DNA of 64,000 nucleotides from Mermis nigrescens (lineage: Eukaryota > Nematoda > Enoplea > Mermithida > Mermithidae), in assembly GCA_036768485.1 (NCBI GenBank), contig JAVLUZ010000154.1:62001-126000 (forward strand), given 5' to 3'. Within the stretch, counting starts at the first letter, position 1, and each line of letters starts with the position of its first letter. Of the stretch, positions 12,172-22,723 are shown piece by piece. A program made the position numbers and the translations under genes. The notes beneath the pieces were generated by a model that did not search any database, was not told the DNA's origin, and saw only the letters and a program-made list of their open reading frames with translations.

Positions 12172-12190
12172 GCCCACCGTTAGAGCGCCA
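12172..12190 (-). other. Primer-binding site of the BEL element
   Basis: Minus-strand TGGCGCTCTAACGGTGGGC lies 68 bases upstream of the gag start and resembles the TGGCGC...GGG primer-binding sites of BEL/Pao elements. The tRNA was not identified. Confidence 0.6.
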
Positions 12191-12779
12191 AATACTTTGT
12201 TGCTACTTTTACTAATAACTACAATAATCTAGACTCACTGTAGTTCTAATTAACACTTAACGCTTTAACAACGATGGTAAGAGCAACAATATTAGTAATC
12301 AATTAAGTGAATGGACGAATGAAATGTTATGTTGTACAGAGGATATATAAACGAGTTTAAAGGTCAAGCTTCGCAAATTTCATGAATCTAGTTAAAGGTT
12401 AAGCTCAAAAGTGTCACGTAAAATTTAGTAAATCAGGTCCTTTTTCTCGGTTTGGCTTGTGCGCGTGGGTCGTATGATTGACGTGTCACCGGATTTGGTT
12501 GAAAGCAAAACTTGATCATTGACGTAGGTTGTTAAAGGTTAGCGGTTGACTTTTACGTATGAAAGGTTGATACTGTTGACAAATTCTTGCTTTGTCACGT
12601 AAGCTCACGCATGAATTATTCAAGCTAATCATCGTTAAATTTTTCTTGCACATGCATATTAATGTGTGTATATTCTAATTCGTATACTGTTATCAATCAT
12701 AGACCGTTGTATATCGTAAAATTATAAACATTCATACATACAGTATCATGATAATTGCTAAATAATTTGCGACGTTTCG
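12191..12779 (-). other. Presumed 5' LTR of the BEL element, borders unresolved
   Basis: By position next to the primer-binding site this should be the 5' LTR. It cannot be delimited because no matching 3' LTR exists in the window. No coding sequence is seen. Confidence 0.4.
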
Positions 12780-13018
12780 CAACAGGGGGCACGATTTTGG
12801 AAGGTCAAAAAATGGCCTTAAAAATGGTAGTATGGCAAAAAAACACTATTTTTAAACGTTTCTCATTGAACACTATCCATTGGCATCAAAAAATTGCAAA
12901 AAAACGAAAAAAATTTCAAAAATTGAATTCTGGGGAGGGGGTATTTTGATTTTTGGGGGTATTTTGGTTTCTCGGGGGGATGCATAGCCCCCCTCCCCCA
13001 AACCCCACACCCAGGTGT
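12780..13018 (+). repeat. hAT-like MITE, GGTGCATACCCC family
   Basis: It contains the family core (GAACACTATCCATTGGCATC) and the 3' end with CACCCAGGTGTGG. The 5' end does not match the better-preserved CATAGGTGGGCG terminus seen at 57293, so the copy is probably altered or truncated. Related copies occur at 57.3, 62.0 and 63.4 kb and inside the hairpin units. Confidence 0.6.
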
Positions 13019-13781
13019 GGTTATGAGTGTTGATTCCTATAGTAATATTCCAATGATTGATAAGCGAACTTTATACCACTATACAAATTAATCCAAAATG
13101 TATGGATCACAAAACCTTACATCAGCTTAAGTACATCTGCGTGAAGCATTTAACCTCAAAACACAGCTGCCTACATAGATATCTTGCTAGACCGGTATTG
13201 AAATTTTCTTGCAGAAAGAATCAAGCAAGCTGCAAATCACAGTGCTGAATTCAGCTACTTAGTGAAAAACTTACTTAGATGCAAGATTGCTAGGTATATA
13301 CATACCTGCCTAGAAGTATGATTCTAATTAAATTCTGATTGTATCGTATATGTAGGAGCCACTAAAAACTTTATCCTTATAACAGGAGTTCAACCTGGTC
13401 AGTTGTTCCTTTTTCCTGTTTAACTTCTTTTATGTAACATCCTAGAAAGTACTCTAAGTTTTTGTTCGTTAAATAATTTTGTCTCACTTAAGGTTTGTAA
13501 GAATCCAATGGATATTTCAGATATAATAGTAACAAAAACACAATGGATACAATAAATGATCAATTAGAAACAACGTCGCTTAGCTGTATTTTGCTCTGCT
13601 TGTACAAAAACCATCTCTCATTGATAATGTGAAAAAATTACAGTAACAAGATGGAAGAATCTTCCCAATGAAGTTTTGATATAAGAAAGTTAAATTTTGA
13701 TTTTGTTTGTTAAATTATATTATTGTAGAATAAAATTAATAATTCGTTGGAAATAATTATAGTCTGTCCACCACATGTATG
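13019..13781. other. No gene recognised between BEL and gypsy A
   Basis: AT-rich sequence, 763 bases. I see no domain-bearing frame or terminal repeat apart from the 4-bp target duplication TATG (13778-13781) of the next element. Confidence 0.4.
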
Positions 13782-14060
13782 TGTAAGACCATGGCCAGTC
13801 TTACACAAGGGATCTTAATTCTCACCTACCGTACATACTCTGTATAACACTTGAATGCCGGAAACTGACCATTTTACTATGGTGCATGGAGTATATATAA
13901 CCCTATCTAAGTATCCGCCTACTTGATTAGTGCCTACCTACTTATACATATTACAAACCCACCACCTAATAACAGGAATATAAACACGTATTATGATAAG
14001 AGAAACGACATTAACACATAAACCCATTTTATCATGTCTTTATATCCTATCTTTGTTACA
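13782..14060 (-). repeat. 3' LTR of element A
   Basis: 279 bp, starting TGTAAGACC and ending TTTGTTACA on the plus strand. It matches 24848-25126 with five substitutions and no indels, and contains a TATATATA stretch that could serve as a promoter in the minus orientation. Confidence 0.95.
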
Positions 14061-14074
14061 TTCCTCCCCTTTTT
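14061..14074 (-). other. Polypurine tract of element A
   Basis: Minus-strand AAAAAGGGGAGGAA directly abuts the 3' LTR, the expected plus-strand primer position. Confidence 0.85.
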
Positions 14075-14558
14075 AAATTGATTGTTTGGCTGAAGAAAGG
14101 TCTTAACTGAATTTGAAGCATTGCTTACTCTTGTCGCTAAAGTTTGAAGTGTAGAAGCCAAAAATTTCCAGGTGGCGACGAAGATGCATAAGATGGAAGA
14201 TGGGTCATTATACAGCAGTTAGAATACTGGTTAAATATAGGCTGATGCGTATTAATTAAAAATTTGATGATAAAACGTCCATTTTAACTCGGGCTCTGGT
14301 CCACTCCAGCGCTCAGGGTGTCATGTGACTCCTGGCCATTTTGAGGCTCTGGTCCACTCCAATCATTGCCCCTGCCAATAGGACGTTGGCAATGGCGCGG
14401 CAAAATGCGCCTCTTCTATTGCCAATAATACCAATAATAACAATTTATATTGCATCGCAGCATAGTGCGCCTCTGATGCATTGGCAACATAACATATTAC
14501 AAGATTAAATAATTAAACATAGGTATAGGTACGCATCATGGATAAACAAAGCTAAAAT

Positions 14559-15532
14559 TTAATAATCAATGCTACCGTTGCTCATGGCGTCCGCATCATC
14601 TAATGCATCGCGTTTTTCGCCCCAAAATGGACAAATTTGATTCAAATGGATGACCCAAATCCGTTGACGTCCCACCAATTTGCAAATAGTGGCATTTGGT
14701 GGGCATACACAACGAATTTCATATGGACTGAGCCAGCAAGAATGGAATTTTGATGTGGCTCGGGCGTTCCGTAAAAGCACTAATTGGCCCGGACAATGAC
14801 AAGGCGTCACTTTTTCCGTGTGATTCCGACAATCATATTGCTCCTTCTGCCGTTGTTGGGCTTTCTGGGCAGCCTTGATGGCAAATTGGCGTGCCAAACG
14901 CAAATGACAATGGATTTCTCGGGACAGAGGGAGCCTCTGGTTTGTCCGGCGTATCAGCCACTAAGGCTTGCTCCATCGGTAGCTTTGCCTGGCGCCCATA
15001 AACAAGGTAGTAGGGCGTGTATCCCGTGCTGGCGTGTCGGGTGGTGTTGTAGGCAAAGGTGACAGCCGGCAGGAACCGATCCCACTCGTTCTGCTTGTCC
15101 TGAACAGTTGTGGTCAGCATGGTTTGCAGCGTACGGTTGAAACGCTCCACCAATCCGTTTGTCTGGGGGCAATAGGCCGTCGAGGTGATGTGCCGCACCT
15201 GGTATAGCCGGCAAACCTCCTGAAAAACGGCAGCAACAAAGCCCGCGCCTCTGATCCGATTGGACAACCTTGGGCGCCCCAAAACGCAAAACGATGCGCT
15301 CCAGGAAGTGCTCCGCAGTGGTTGTGGCTCGGATGTCTACGGTAGCCACGGTCTTGGCCCATTTTGTCATCCGATCTATGAAAACTAAAATATTAGTTTT
15401 TCCATGGGCCGTTGGCAGTGGTCCCATGGTGTCCATAACCCAATGCTGCATTGCGGCAGCTGCTGGAATAGAGTGAAGGGGTTGGACGGGTAAAAGTAAG
15501 TGATGGGTTGACGTTTTTGGCAGGGCAAACAC
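14559..15532 (-). pseudogene. Element A integrase, frameshifted
   Basis: Integrase follows the H2C2 region that closes the pol ORF but is spread over three frames: about 15532-15255 (catalytic core with an Asp in MDTMGPL and the SDQ segment), 15282-14833 (TAYCPQTNGLVERFNR with the catalytic Glu, then the core end), and 14903-14559 (C-terminal part with LVLLRN and PYEIR, GPY/F-like). Frame changes lie near 15500, 15255 and 14905. The residues of the DDE triad are recognisable, so decay is recent, in line with the similar LTRs. It could not yield an integrase without frame changes. Confidence 0.88.
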
Positions 15533-17694
15533 TCCCTACAATATTTAAATATATCAGAACGCAACCCCGGCCAAAAAAAACGTTCTTTAGCTTTCTCATA
15601 GGTACGCTGAAAAGCTAAATGTCCGCTGGTGGCGTCATCATGCAACGCCTGGAGCAGCGTGGGAATTAACCTTCGGGGGACGGCCACCAATGGTTTGGCG
15701 TTCGGATCCTTTTGATATTTAAGGACGCCGTTGTTTCCAAGTAGATAATTCTCGGCGGCGTCCCACTGCTCCGCGTTCATGTGTGACGGCACCCGTCGAG
15801 CCTGTAATAAACGAAAAATGGCACCTAAGAACACATCACGTCTCTGCATACTTATTAGGTCATGCGGCATCTCCACCGCGCACACCTGCTTTGCATTTAT
15901 GGCTGCTTTTGTAATAACGGGAGCAGCAGGCAAGCGTGAAAGAGCGTCGGCGTTTGCATTTTCACGACCCTTGCGATAAACGATTTTGTAGTCGTACTCC
16001 TGCAATGATAAGACCCAACGAACGAGTCTAGATGGTGCCGAATCATGAATTTTTAAGAGACGGATGGGAGCATGATCTGTAATGAGCGTGAAATGGTGTC
16101 CATATAAGTACGAGCAAAACTGTTTAATGGCATAAGTAATAGCCAGTGCCTCTTTTTCAACAGTTGAATAATTACGCTCAGCTTTAGTTAACGTGCGTGA
16201 GACAAATGCTACCGGACATTCCTGCCCCTCTATCATTTGGGCTAGGACTCCCCCAATCCCAGTTCCGCTAGCATCTGTCTGAACCAAAAATGGCTGTGAA
16301 AAATCTGGAAAAGCTAGGGTCGTAGCAGAAACTAAATCATTTTTGATCGTTTGAAAACTCTGCATGCATTCTTCCGACCAAACAAAATGCACATTTTTAC
16401 GCAACAATTTATTAAGTGCATGTGTCTTATCTGCGAAATTTTTAATGAAGCGTCTATAGTAATTAGCTAAACCTAGGAAGCTGCGTACCTCTGTGACAGT
16501 CTGAGGCACTGACATGTGGAATAATCCGTCTATTTTGGCCGGATTAACATGCAAACCATTACGATCGATAATATGACCTAGGTAGCTTACTTCATTCAAA
16601 GCAAATTCACATTTTTGCAATTTCAGAGTTAAACCAGCTCGGCCAAGCCGATCGAAAACTTGTTTAAGCTGTTTAATGTGAGTTTCGGGGTCAGAACTAC
16701 AAATTAAAATGTCATCCAGATAAACGAAACAATTTCGCCATTTTAAATCTCTCAGAACTTTTTCCATAGTTCTCTGAAAAGTGGCTGGGCCGTTGGACAA
16801 GCCAAATGGAAGGACGTTAAATTCAAAAAGACCCAAAAATGAGTTAAAAGCTGTTTTATTTTTGTCTTCTTCAATTAACTCGATTTGATGATAACCTTGT
16901 TCTAAATCTAAGGTTGTGAAAAGCGTAGATCCTTTGAGTTGACTGAAAATGTCCTCAATTAATGGCAATGGGTACAAATCTTTTACAGTACATTCGTTTA
17001 ACTTTCTATAATCGACACAAAAACGTTTGGATCCGTCCTTTTTATCAGCTAGAACGATGGGAGCAGCCCATGGGCTCTGAGATGGCCTAATAATGCCATT
17101 TTCCAACATTTTATTTACATGCTCCTCAACAATTTGCCGTTTAGCATACGGTATTCGATAAGGCGGCTGAGAAATCGGCCTGTGATTGGCCGTATTGATA
17201 CCATGCTGTACAATGGACGTCCGTCCCAAGGATCTATTAACTCCGAAAATAGATGAATTTTTTTCCAAAAATTCGGAAAATTGTTTTCGAACGCTTGGGT
17301 CCGGGACATGAATCAATTTTTCTTGAATCAATTCGCGGAAATTTTTGAGTTTTTCCTGACATTGATTTTCCCGAAACTCTCCCGCTTCCTCACCTGTTAA
17401 GACGTGATTAACAGAGCAAATTCTAGCAATACGCATGTTTTTATATAAGCGAATAGGTTGCTTAGAGTAATTGATAATAGGAAGGGAAGAAAAATCGTTT
17501 TCGTTTAAATTTAAACGCAGATTTGGTATATAAATTGCGTCGCAAGGTGTAAAAGAATTAATATCTACCCAAGTTGAATTAAAAGTGTTTAAATCAACAT
17601 TGATTGGTAAAGAATAAATAGAAACTGGAGGTATTAAAATTGTGTCTTTCACTAAGACAAAAGCAATTTGTTCTTTATGCGCTTGTTGATAAAA
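15385..17694 (-). CDS. Element A pol: RT, RNase H and integrase zinc domain
   Basis: This is open from about 17694 (first GTG/Met-type codon at 17652) and overlaps the end of the env-pro ORF by about 20 bases in the +1 frame, so a frameshift or reinitiation is needed. RT motifs are complete: LDLEQGYHQI, LPFGLSNGPATFQ, and the catalytic FVYLDDIL. RNase H has TDASGTGIGG and ITDHAPI. The integrase H2C2 zinc module (HLAF... to CLPCQK) follows before the frame is lost near 15500. The RT arrangement is that of Ty3/gypsy elements. The N-terminal 100 residues before the RT are a linker with no recognised domain. Confidence 0.93.
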   Translation of the reverse strand, partial: FYQQAHKEQIAFVLVKDTILIPPVSIYSLPINVDLNTFNSTWVDINSFTPCDAIYIPNLRLNLNENDFSSLPIINYSKQPIRLYKNMRIARICSVNHVLTGEEAGEFRENQCQEKLKNFRELIQEKLIHVPDPSVRKQFSEFLEKNSSIFGVNRSLGRTSIVQHGINTANHRPISQPPYRIPYAKRQIVEEHVNKMLENGIIRPSQSPWAAPIVLADKKDGSKRFCVDYRKLNECTVKDLYPLPLIEDIFSQLKGSTLFTTLDLEQGYHQIELIEEDKNKTAFNSFLGLFEFNVLPFGLSNGPATFQRTMEKVLRDLKWRNCFVYLDDILICSSDPETHIKQLKQVFDRLGRAGLTLKLQKCEFALNEVSYLGHIIDRNGLHVNPAKIDGLFHMSVPQTVTEVRSFLGLANYYRRFIKNFADKTHALNKLLRKNVHFVWSEECMQSFQTIKNDLVSATTLAFPDFSQPFLVQTDASGTGIGGVLAQMIEGQECPVAFVSRTLTKAERNYSTVEKEALAITYAIKQFCSYLYGHHFTLITDHAPIRLLKIHDSAPSRLVRWVLSLQEYDYKIVYRKGRENANADALSRLPAAPVITKAAINAKQVCAVEMPHDLISMQRRDVFLGAIFRLLQARRVPSHMNAEQWDAAENYLLGNNGVLKYQKDPNAKPLVAVPRRLIPTLLQALHDDATSGHLAFQRTYEKAKERFFWPGLRSDIFKYCRECLPCQKRQPITYFYPSNPFTLFQQLPQCSIGLWTPWDHCQRPMEKLIF

Positions 17695-20536
17695 TTAACG
17701 GAATAGGCGTGTTTTGACCAAAACGAGCACATTTTTGTTTATAGTCAAAAGTGAAACGTTGTGAACTGCCACATAATTTATTTATTACGTCACAGCCTAT
17801 TACTATAGAATAAGGACTGTTTTGCATTATGACAAATTTTATAGGTAAGTTTTGAGTTCCAATCTGTACGTCTAAAATAATTTCACCAGGTGATTGTATA
17901 GCATGACCAGTAATAGAAGTGGCTGTAACCGTTTGACGCGGTTGCAAGGGTTGGTCATCTTTACACTCTAAATACGTAATATTATCTAAAATTGACACTG
18001 TAGACCCTGTGTCAACAAGGGCTAGTAGCCGACGTCCGTTGGGCATACGGACATGTATATGAGGCCGGGACATAGCTATCCCGGTTTGTGCAATGGCCAA
18101 AATTGGCGTACGATTTCGGCGCCGATAATGTGTTTCGGCGGATATTTCTGGCTGCTGGGCGCGATAACGAACTGTCAGGGGCTGTCGGCTCAAGGGGTGT
18201 GAATGTCGAGGGCAGCACAATGACGTCATTTGCGTGCACAAACGTGGGCACAGCATAGCGAACCAGCGGCAAGCAGATGAGCAAACGCCGCAACCCCAAT
18301 GACACCAGATACAGCACCAGCCGTATCTCAGCCCTAGATAGCCTAAACCAAGCACAATTATAATGACAAAACACCAAAATATTGCATTAGTTAAGGTCTG
18401 GCCGATTCCACCTGTAAGTGAAGATATAGCATGACCAGTTTGCTGAAATAAACCACTTACTGCGGTCTGGAGGTGTGAAACCGCCAGACCATTAACGTCT
18501 TTTACGCCATCCCCAATATCGCGCAAAACTTGGCAAAATTGTGCCGGATCTATGTTTAGGGTGGACGTAAAATTCACGAGTTGTTGCATTTGCTGTCGCA
18601 ACCGCCAGGTTTCGAGAGCGGTGAGCTCGAGTGACGTCTGAAAAGGCGGTTGGCGCCCTAGATCCCGAAAAACCATCGGGGCGTCAAAAATGATGGTGGT
18701 GGGTGAATCTAGGAGTATCGAAGCGTCCAACCGTCGTTGTAATAGTGGTTTGACGTCAACTACGCCGTGGGAACTTATCCATCGGTGCTGGCTGGCGTCA
18801 TAATGGACGCCAGAAGGTGCTTGAAAGCAGGGCACCTGCGGAGCAGCTGAAACTAAGTCTTGCGTTCCTGGCAAAATAAAATACAGAGTTTCGTTAATAA
18901 CAAGAGGCAAGAGCGCATAGCACTCCTTGCCGACACAATAATTCCAAAAAATAAGGTCGGGCTGAACCTGAACGCATGGCCAAATGAGGAGGGTTTCCCC
19001 TGCAACTCGGGCTGCTACATCATTACGCTGAGTCCATAACCTTGCAGCTAAAGTAGCATCTAAACGCAATAACTGACGCACAGTTTGAAGCTGCGCATCA
19101 GCTATACGACAAATATGCGTCCAGATTTGAGAAAAACGGGTGGTTTCCCAGCGATTAAAAGAAGCTTCTAAATACTGTAATCGAGAATTTATTTCCGCAG
19201 ATTCTCCGGATTTTATAAGATTAGCTGGTGCGGGGATTTCCGAAAAATTTTGAGAAATATTTGATTCTGGTTGTGCCAAATGAAAAGTTTCATTATCATA
19301 AGCTTGCATCAAAGTTCCTTGGTCCAAAGCGATGAGAAAATTAGGTAAACAAACATGTTTTGGCACAGGTAATTTTCGAATAGCAGTGAAAGCTTCTTGA
19401 ATATTCTCAATAATATAATAAGGTCCCGACCGCTTAATTACGTAAGAACCACCTTGTACATATGGACATGGGGCTTTCAGGTCGTTCGGCTCCCATATAA
19501 CTATTGCATCATCAATTTCACATTGTCCAGAATCTGGCTTACATGCAGAGAGATCACCAAGATTAGATGTTAAATGAATACCATCATAAGTAGCTATTTG
19601 ACCTTCTTGTATCATACCATTGCTAATAGTTTGACATACGTCCTTGCAACAATATTCATAACGTACTTGCAAAGTAATATTAGTGTGCCATAAATGAGAT
19701 TTCACTTTATATAATTTTTGACCCCGAAAATATTCAGTTAAAATCATTCGTTGACAGCGATAACTATTTATGGGGTCAGTGACTTGAGAATCTCGAGTTA
19801 TCCCGCGAGATCCCAAAAATCCGGTGTTAGTACATATTGTATGCGTTACTCCTGCACATTTATAGGCTTTAATGCGTTCTGCATCTAAATTAGGTGTCCA
19901 AATACGAGCTGCAAACGTACGTATAAGTGCTGGGGTGGGTGGTTGACAAGCCAACCCGGACGGTAAAGAAAAATGAGCCCCAGATGTCTGATGTTCACAA
20001 ATTTGATAAGCTTGTATTGCAAATGAGGTGCGATTAAAAGTGAAATAGCCGAAAAATAGTGTTGAAAAACTCAAGAAAATGGCCAAAAACGCGAAAAATG
20101 TAGCAATATATCTTGTGGCGATTTGCAATCTTTTAAAATAATTCCAAAACTGATGATTAGGCTCAAAAAGCAAAAATGCCGGTTGATTAATATTAGCTTG
20201 CAGTGACATATTATCACAATCTACCGGACTCATACCTTCGTCAATAGCACATATGACATCTACCTCCTTACTATTCTCCTCAACCCAATCTGCATCACTC
20301 GGCTCCTCCGAGTCGTTTAGAACCGCAAAAACACGCCGGGGGTTTGTTTGGCGTGACGATGGTTCAACCCCGGGCGATTTCGGCCCAGTGGTGGTTGTGA
20401 CGCCGGACGATGGGTTGGACGATTGAATGTTGCATGCATAGGCGGCGTAGGACGAGTAGTGCGAAATGACGAACCATATTGGGGCGGTTGATGGCAATTT
20501 CGGCTTATATGGCCTAACCGGCCGCATCGAAAACAA
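17675..20536 (-). CDS. Element A envelope-like glycoprotein fused to aspartic protease
   Basis: One intact ORF of 953 codons lies in the -1 frame of gag and overlaps its last 220 bases; residues after about 73 are unique to it. Visible features: a hydrophobic segment at about 142-166 (signal anchor or signal peptide), a cysteine-rich ectodomain with CTNTGFLGSRG, YEYCCKDVCQ and IATYDG, possible N-glycosylation sites, a second membrane segment at about 716-740 preceded by a Gly/Ser/Ala-rich stretch, and a very Cys/Trp-rich tail. From about 823 a retropepsin domain follows with LVDTGSTVS. This is a membrane glycoprotein plus protease, not a usual pro ORF. The glycoprotein family is unidentified; a negative-strand RNA virus-type spike (for example chuvirus-like) is a guess. 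How Env would be separated from protease (cleavage or splicing) is not shown. Confidence 0.85.
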   Translation of the reverse strand: MFSMRPVRPYKPKLPSTAPIWFVISHYSSYAAYACNIQSSNPSSGVTTTTGPKSPGVEPSSRQTNPRRVFAVLNDSEEPSDADWVEENSKEVDVICAIDEGMSPVDCDNMSLQANINQPAFLLFEPNHQFWNYFKRLQIATRYIATFFAFLAIFLSFSTLFFGYFTFNRTSFAIQAYQICEHQTSGAHFSLPSGLACQPPTPALIRTFAARIWTPNLDAERIKAYKCAGVTHTICTNTGFLGSRGITRDSQVTDPINSYRCQRMILTEYFRGQKLYKVKSHLWHTNITLQVRYEYCCKDVCQTISNGMIQEGQIATYDGIHLTSNLGDLSACKPDSGQCEIDDAIVIWEPNDLKAPCPYVQGGSYVIKRSGPYYIIENIQEAFTAIRKLPVPKHVCLPNFLIALDQGTLMQAYDNETFHLAQPESNISQNFSEIPAPANLIKSGESAEINSRLQYLEASFNRWETTRFSQIWTHICRIADAQLQTVRQLLRLDATLAARLWTQRNDVAARVAGETLLIWPCVQVQPDLIFWNYCVGKECYALLPLVINETLYFILPGTQDLVSAAPQVPCFQAPSGVHYDASQHRWISSHGVVDVKPLLQRRLDASILLDSPTTIIFDAPMVFRDLGRQPPFQTSLELTALETWRLRQQMQQLVNFTSTLNIDPAQFCQVLRDIGDGVKDVNGLAVSHLQTAVSGLFQQTGHAISSLTGGIGQTLTNAIFWCFVIIIVLGLGYLGLRYGWCCIWCHWGCGVCSSACRWFAMLCPRLCTQMTSLCCPRHSHPLSRQPLTVRYRAQQPEISAETHYRRRNRTPILAIAQTGIAMSRPHIHVRMPNGRRLLALVDTGSTVSILDNITYLECKDDQPLQPRQTVTATSITGHAIQSPGEIILDVQIGTQNLPIKFVIMQNSPYSIVIGCDVINKLCGSSQRFTFDYKQKCARFGQNTPIPLILSTSA

Positions 20537-21339
20537 CGTATTTGAGTCGAACGTTGCTGCTGTGGGGCCGGACGGGGGCGCTGGGACCCAGGCGGACGGC
20601 GACCTCCAGCTGAACCATGGGAGCTCGTTGCGAACGAGCTGCCAGACGGCTGTCGTTCAGCCTCTAGCTGAAGCTGCGTTTCAGCCTGACGAGCTAACAT
20701 TTCGGCTTCTGCAAAAGTATTTGGTTTTCGATCTGAAACAAAGCGCCAAAGATCGCTATTTAAACCATCAACAAAGAAACGTCGACTCAGTGCATCTAAA
20801 ATATCGGCTGTTACCCCTGGGTAAGCTTGCATAGCTAGTTGCTGTAGCTCAAGGGCATACCTGATGACGGGTTCCCGAGGTCCCTGCTTACGATTATGCA
20901 ATTGCAGTGCTTTTAATTCAGTGTTTTCAACAGGTACAAAACGACGACGGAGTCGCTCAATTAAGGCATTAAAATCTAACCCTAGCCGCTCCTCGTCTGG
21001 GATAGATTCGTAAGCCACTTCCGCAAAATCTCTTAAATATGTCGGGAGTAGTACCCTTCGTTTTTGGTCATCCCAACCATTAGCTACAGCAACGCGGATA
21101 AAACAATCAGTCCACCGATCAAAATTTTTGTCCGATCGCCCATGAAAATACTCACCTATGCTAGCAGCTCCGCCAGTGCTAGCAGACACTACAGGGGGCG
21201 CCAGTGGCACTGTCTGCTGAGCGTCTTCCATCTGACGCTGCTGACGTCTTACCGTTACTTCTAAACGCTCCAATTGTTCTCTCATCCGTTCCATGGTATT
21301 AGTTGGCCGTAAGCTCGTAGAGATCTTACGACTGCTCAT
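20317..21339 (-). CDS. Element A Gag
   Basis: 340 codons starting with Met at 21339. After a coiled, Gln/Arg-rich N-terminus comes a Ty3/gypsy capsid (retrotrans_gag-like), approximately residues 65-225, with FDRWTDCFIRVA and YALELQQLAMQAYPG. A single CCHC zinc knuckle (CFRCGRLGHISRNC) follows, then a Pro/Arg-rich tail. The stop at 20317 lies within the env-pro ORF, which continues in the -1 frame; no canonical slippery heptamer is obvious in the overlap. Gag would assemble the virus-like particle. It is intact, with normal length for the family. Confidence 0.93.
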   Translation of the reverse strand: MSSRKISTSLRPTNTMERMREQLERLEVTVRRQQRQMEDAQQTVPLAPPVVSASTGGAASIGEYFHGRSDKNFDRWTDCFIRVAVANGWDDQKRRVLLPTYLRDFAEVAYESIPDEERLGLDFNALIERLRRRFVPVENTELKALQLHNRKQGPREPVIRYALELQQLAMQAYPGVTADILDALSRRFFVDGLNSDLWRFVSDRKPNTFAEAEMLARQAETQLQLEAERQPSGSSFATSSHGSAGGRRPPGSQRPRPAPQQQRSTQIRCFRCGRLGHISRNCHQPPQYGSSFRTTRPTPPMHATFNRPTHRPASQPPLGRNRPGLNHRHAKQTPGVFLRF

Positions 21340-21671
21340 TGAATTTTCAACTTTAATCTAAAAATATAAATCGCAAGAAAAATATTTAGGTAGCTAAGTG
21401 ACCGCAAATTTGTAGTTATTCCACGTTAAACAAGTGTTTTTTTCAATTATCTGAAAAATAGCACGAGAAAAATATTTAAAATCATCTGTCTGAGGTTATT
21501 TCATGGCTAATCCGTGAATTTCGGATTATATTCCGAAATAGCGCTAACAGAATATTTATAGCTGGATAATTCAGATTTGTTTAAGCTCCAAATTGAAAAA
21601 TTATGCATGTAAATAGAAAATTTGCAAAGTATCCATGAAGCATTCAAACGACAATGGAATTTAGGCAAAGC

Positions 21672-21690
21672 GAGAGAGAGAGAGAGAGAG
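21672..21690. repeat. GA dinucleotide repeat
   Basis: A pure GA run in the element A leader. No function is inferred. Confidence 0.9.
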
Positions 21691-21989
21691 TGAGAATCTG
21701 ATAAATAGCTAAGTTTTGACACTATGTTGCACAGTCCAAGGTCGTTAAGGTCATCACAATTAGGTAGAAGTGAAAGAATTCATTAGCAAAAACTAGCTAA
21801 AAGCGGCGATCAATCAACTACAGAATGATAATATTTTATTAGCAACTTTTGTATGGAATATTTGTACTGCGTTATGATTAATACACTATCGTATATTAGT
21901 TCCGCTGGGCCTATAATCTGCCCTTGAATAAATATGAAATAAATTGAATAGCATAACGTTGCGTAAGCAATGATTTGCGACTAAAGCAG

Positions 21990-22723
21990 CTAACATTCAG
22001 CGCTGCCTTGGTAAAAAGCCATTTCTGACATAGTGGCGCTGAGCCCGCTGCCACTGCGTTCTTCTTCCGGCGGGGCATTGATGTCGTTGGGGTAGCCGGC
22101 TAAATTGACCAATCGATTGATCAAACCAACCCCGTTGCGGGTCTGGCTGACAAAACCAGCATGGTGGCCGTTGCTGCCGGGCCCGCCAATGTCGCCGTTG
22201 GTATTGCGACGTAGGTCTTCGTTGTTGTTGCAAAGCCGCCCGAAGACGTTGTTGAAATTGTAACGCGGGCATTTGCGGTCGTTGCCAACAGCGGTATCCC
22301 ATCCATTGGCGCCGGCCCCCGGTGGTTGGGCATTGATGGAAGCGGCCCAACTGAACCGGAGTGGAATCCCCTCCATACCCCTGGGGTGACGCACCAAGGC
22401 CCAATGAGCGTGGGCGCCCTGATCAAAAGCTCAATCAGTCTGGTCACCACCAGGTGTTCTGGTATGGCATGCTCGGTGAGGAGATTCCACACGTATCTGT
22501 GAAGATATGTGGTCGGCGCCATGCCGGCGATTTTGGCGAGTTGTTCAAATTGCACATCATTTTGGCGTTGATGTGCCAACCGAAAATGTCGGCAAAGGCC
22601 GTGGCCCATCCTTTGTTGGTTGTATGGCTCTTCTGCCACTGACAAAATACGTGGATATAATCGGACAAGTTGTCCACGATTAGCTGGGGCGTTGCGGCCG
22701 ACATATTGTATATGTGCAAACAT
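21990..22723 (-). pseudogene. Unidentified GC-rich coding remnant upstream of gag
   Basis: Three overlapping minus-strand frames together look like one protein of roughly 240 residues interrupted by frame changes. A first piece starts near 22704 (MSAATPQLIVDNL), a middle piece runs from about 22580 to 22400 (YLHRYVWNLLTEHAIPEH), and a last piece spans 22397-21990 (NNVFGRLCNNNEDLRRN) and ends at a stop. Composition is markedly richer in GC than the surrounding leader. It has no resemblance I can name to Gag, Env, Pol or a host protein. It may be a captured gene or an accessory retroelement protein; a chance GC-rich open stretch is less likely given its protein-like composition, but not excluded. 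Confidence 0.45.

Larger units (their letters stand above)
6453..12190 (-). mobile_element. BEL/Pao LTR retrotransposon, degenerate
   Basis: One element on the minus strand carries, in order, Gag, zinc knuckles, aspartic protease, reverse transcriptase, RNase H and integrase, typical of BEL/Pao (Semotivirus-like). The reading frame is broken three times: an in-frame TAA at about 8911, a one-base shift in an A-run near 8457, and a shift near 7825 just before integrase. A BEL-like primer-binding site lies at 12172-12190. The 3' end runs into the gap region and no 3' LTR was found, so the copy is probably truncated. It is nested inside the large foldback-repeat region. Confidence 0.9.

Noticed and set aside
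20311..20345. A -1 slippery heptamer at the gag/env-pro overlap of element A
   Set aside because: C- and T-runs are present but none fits the X XXY YYZ pattern in the gag frame, so recoding is left unproven.
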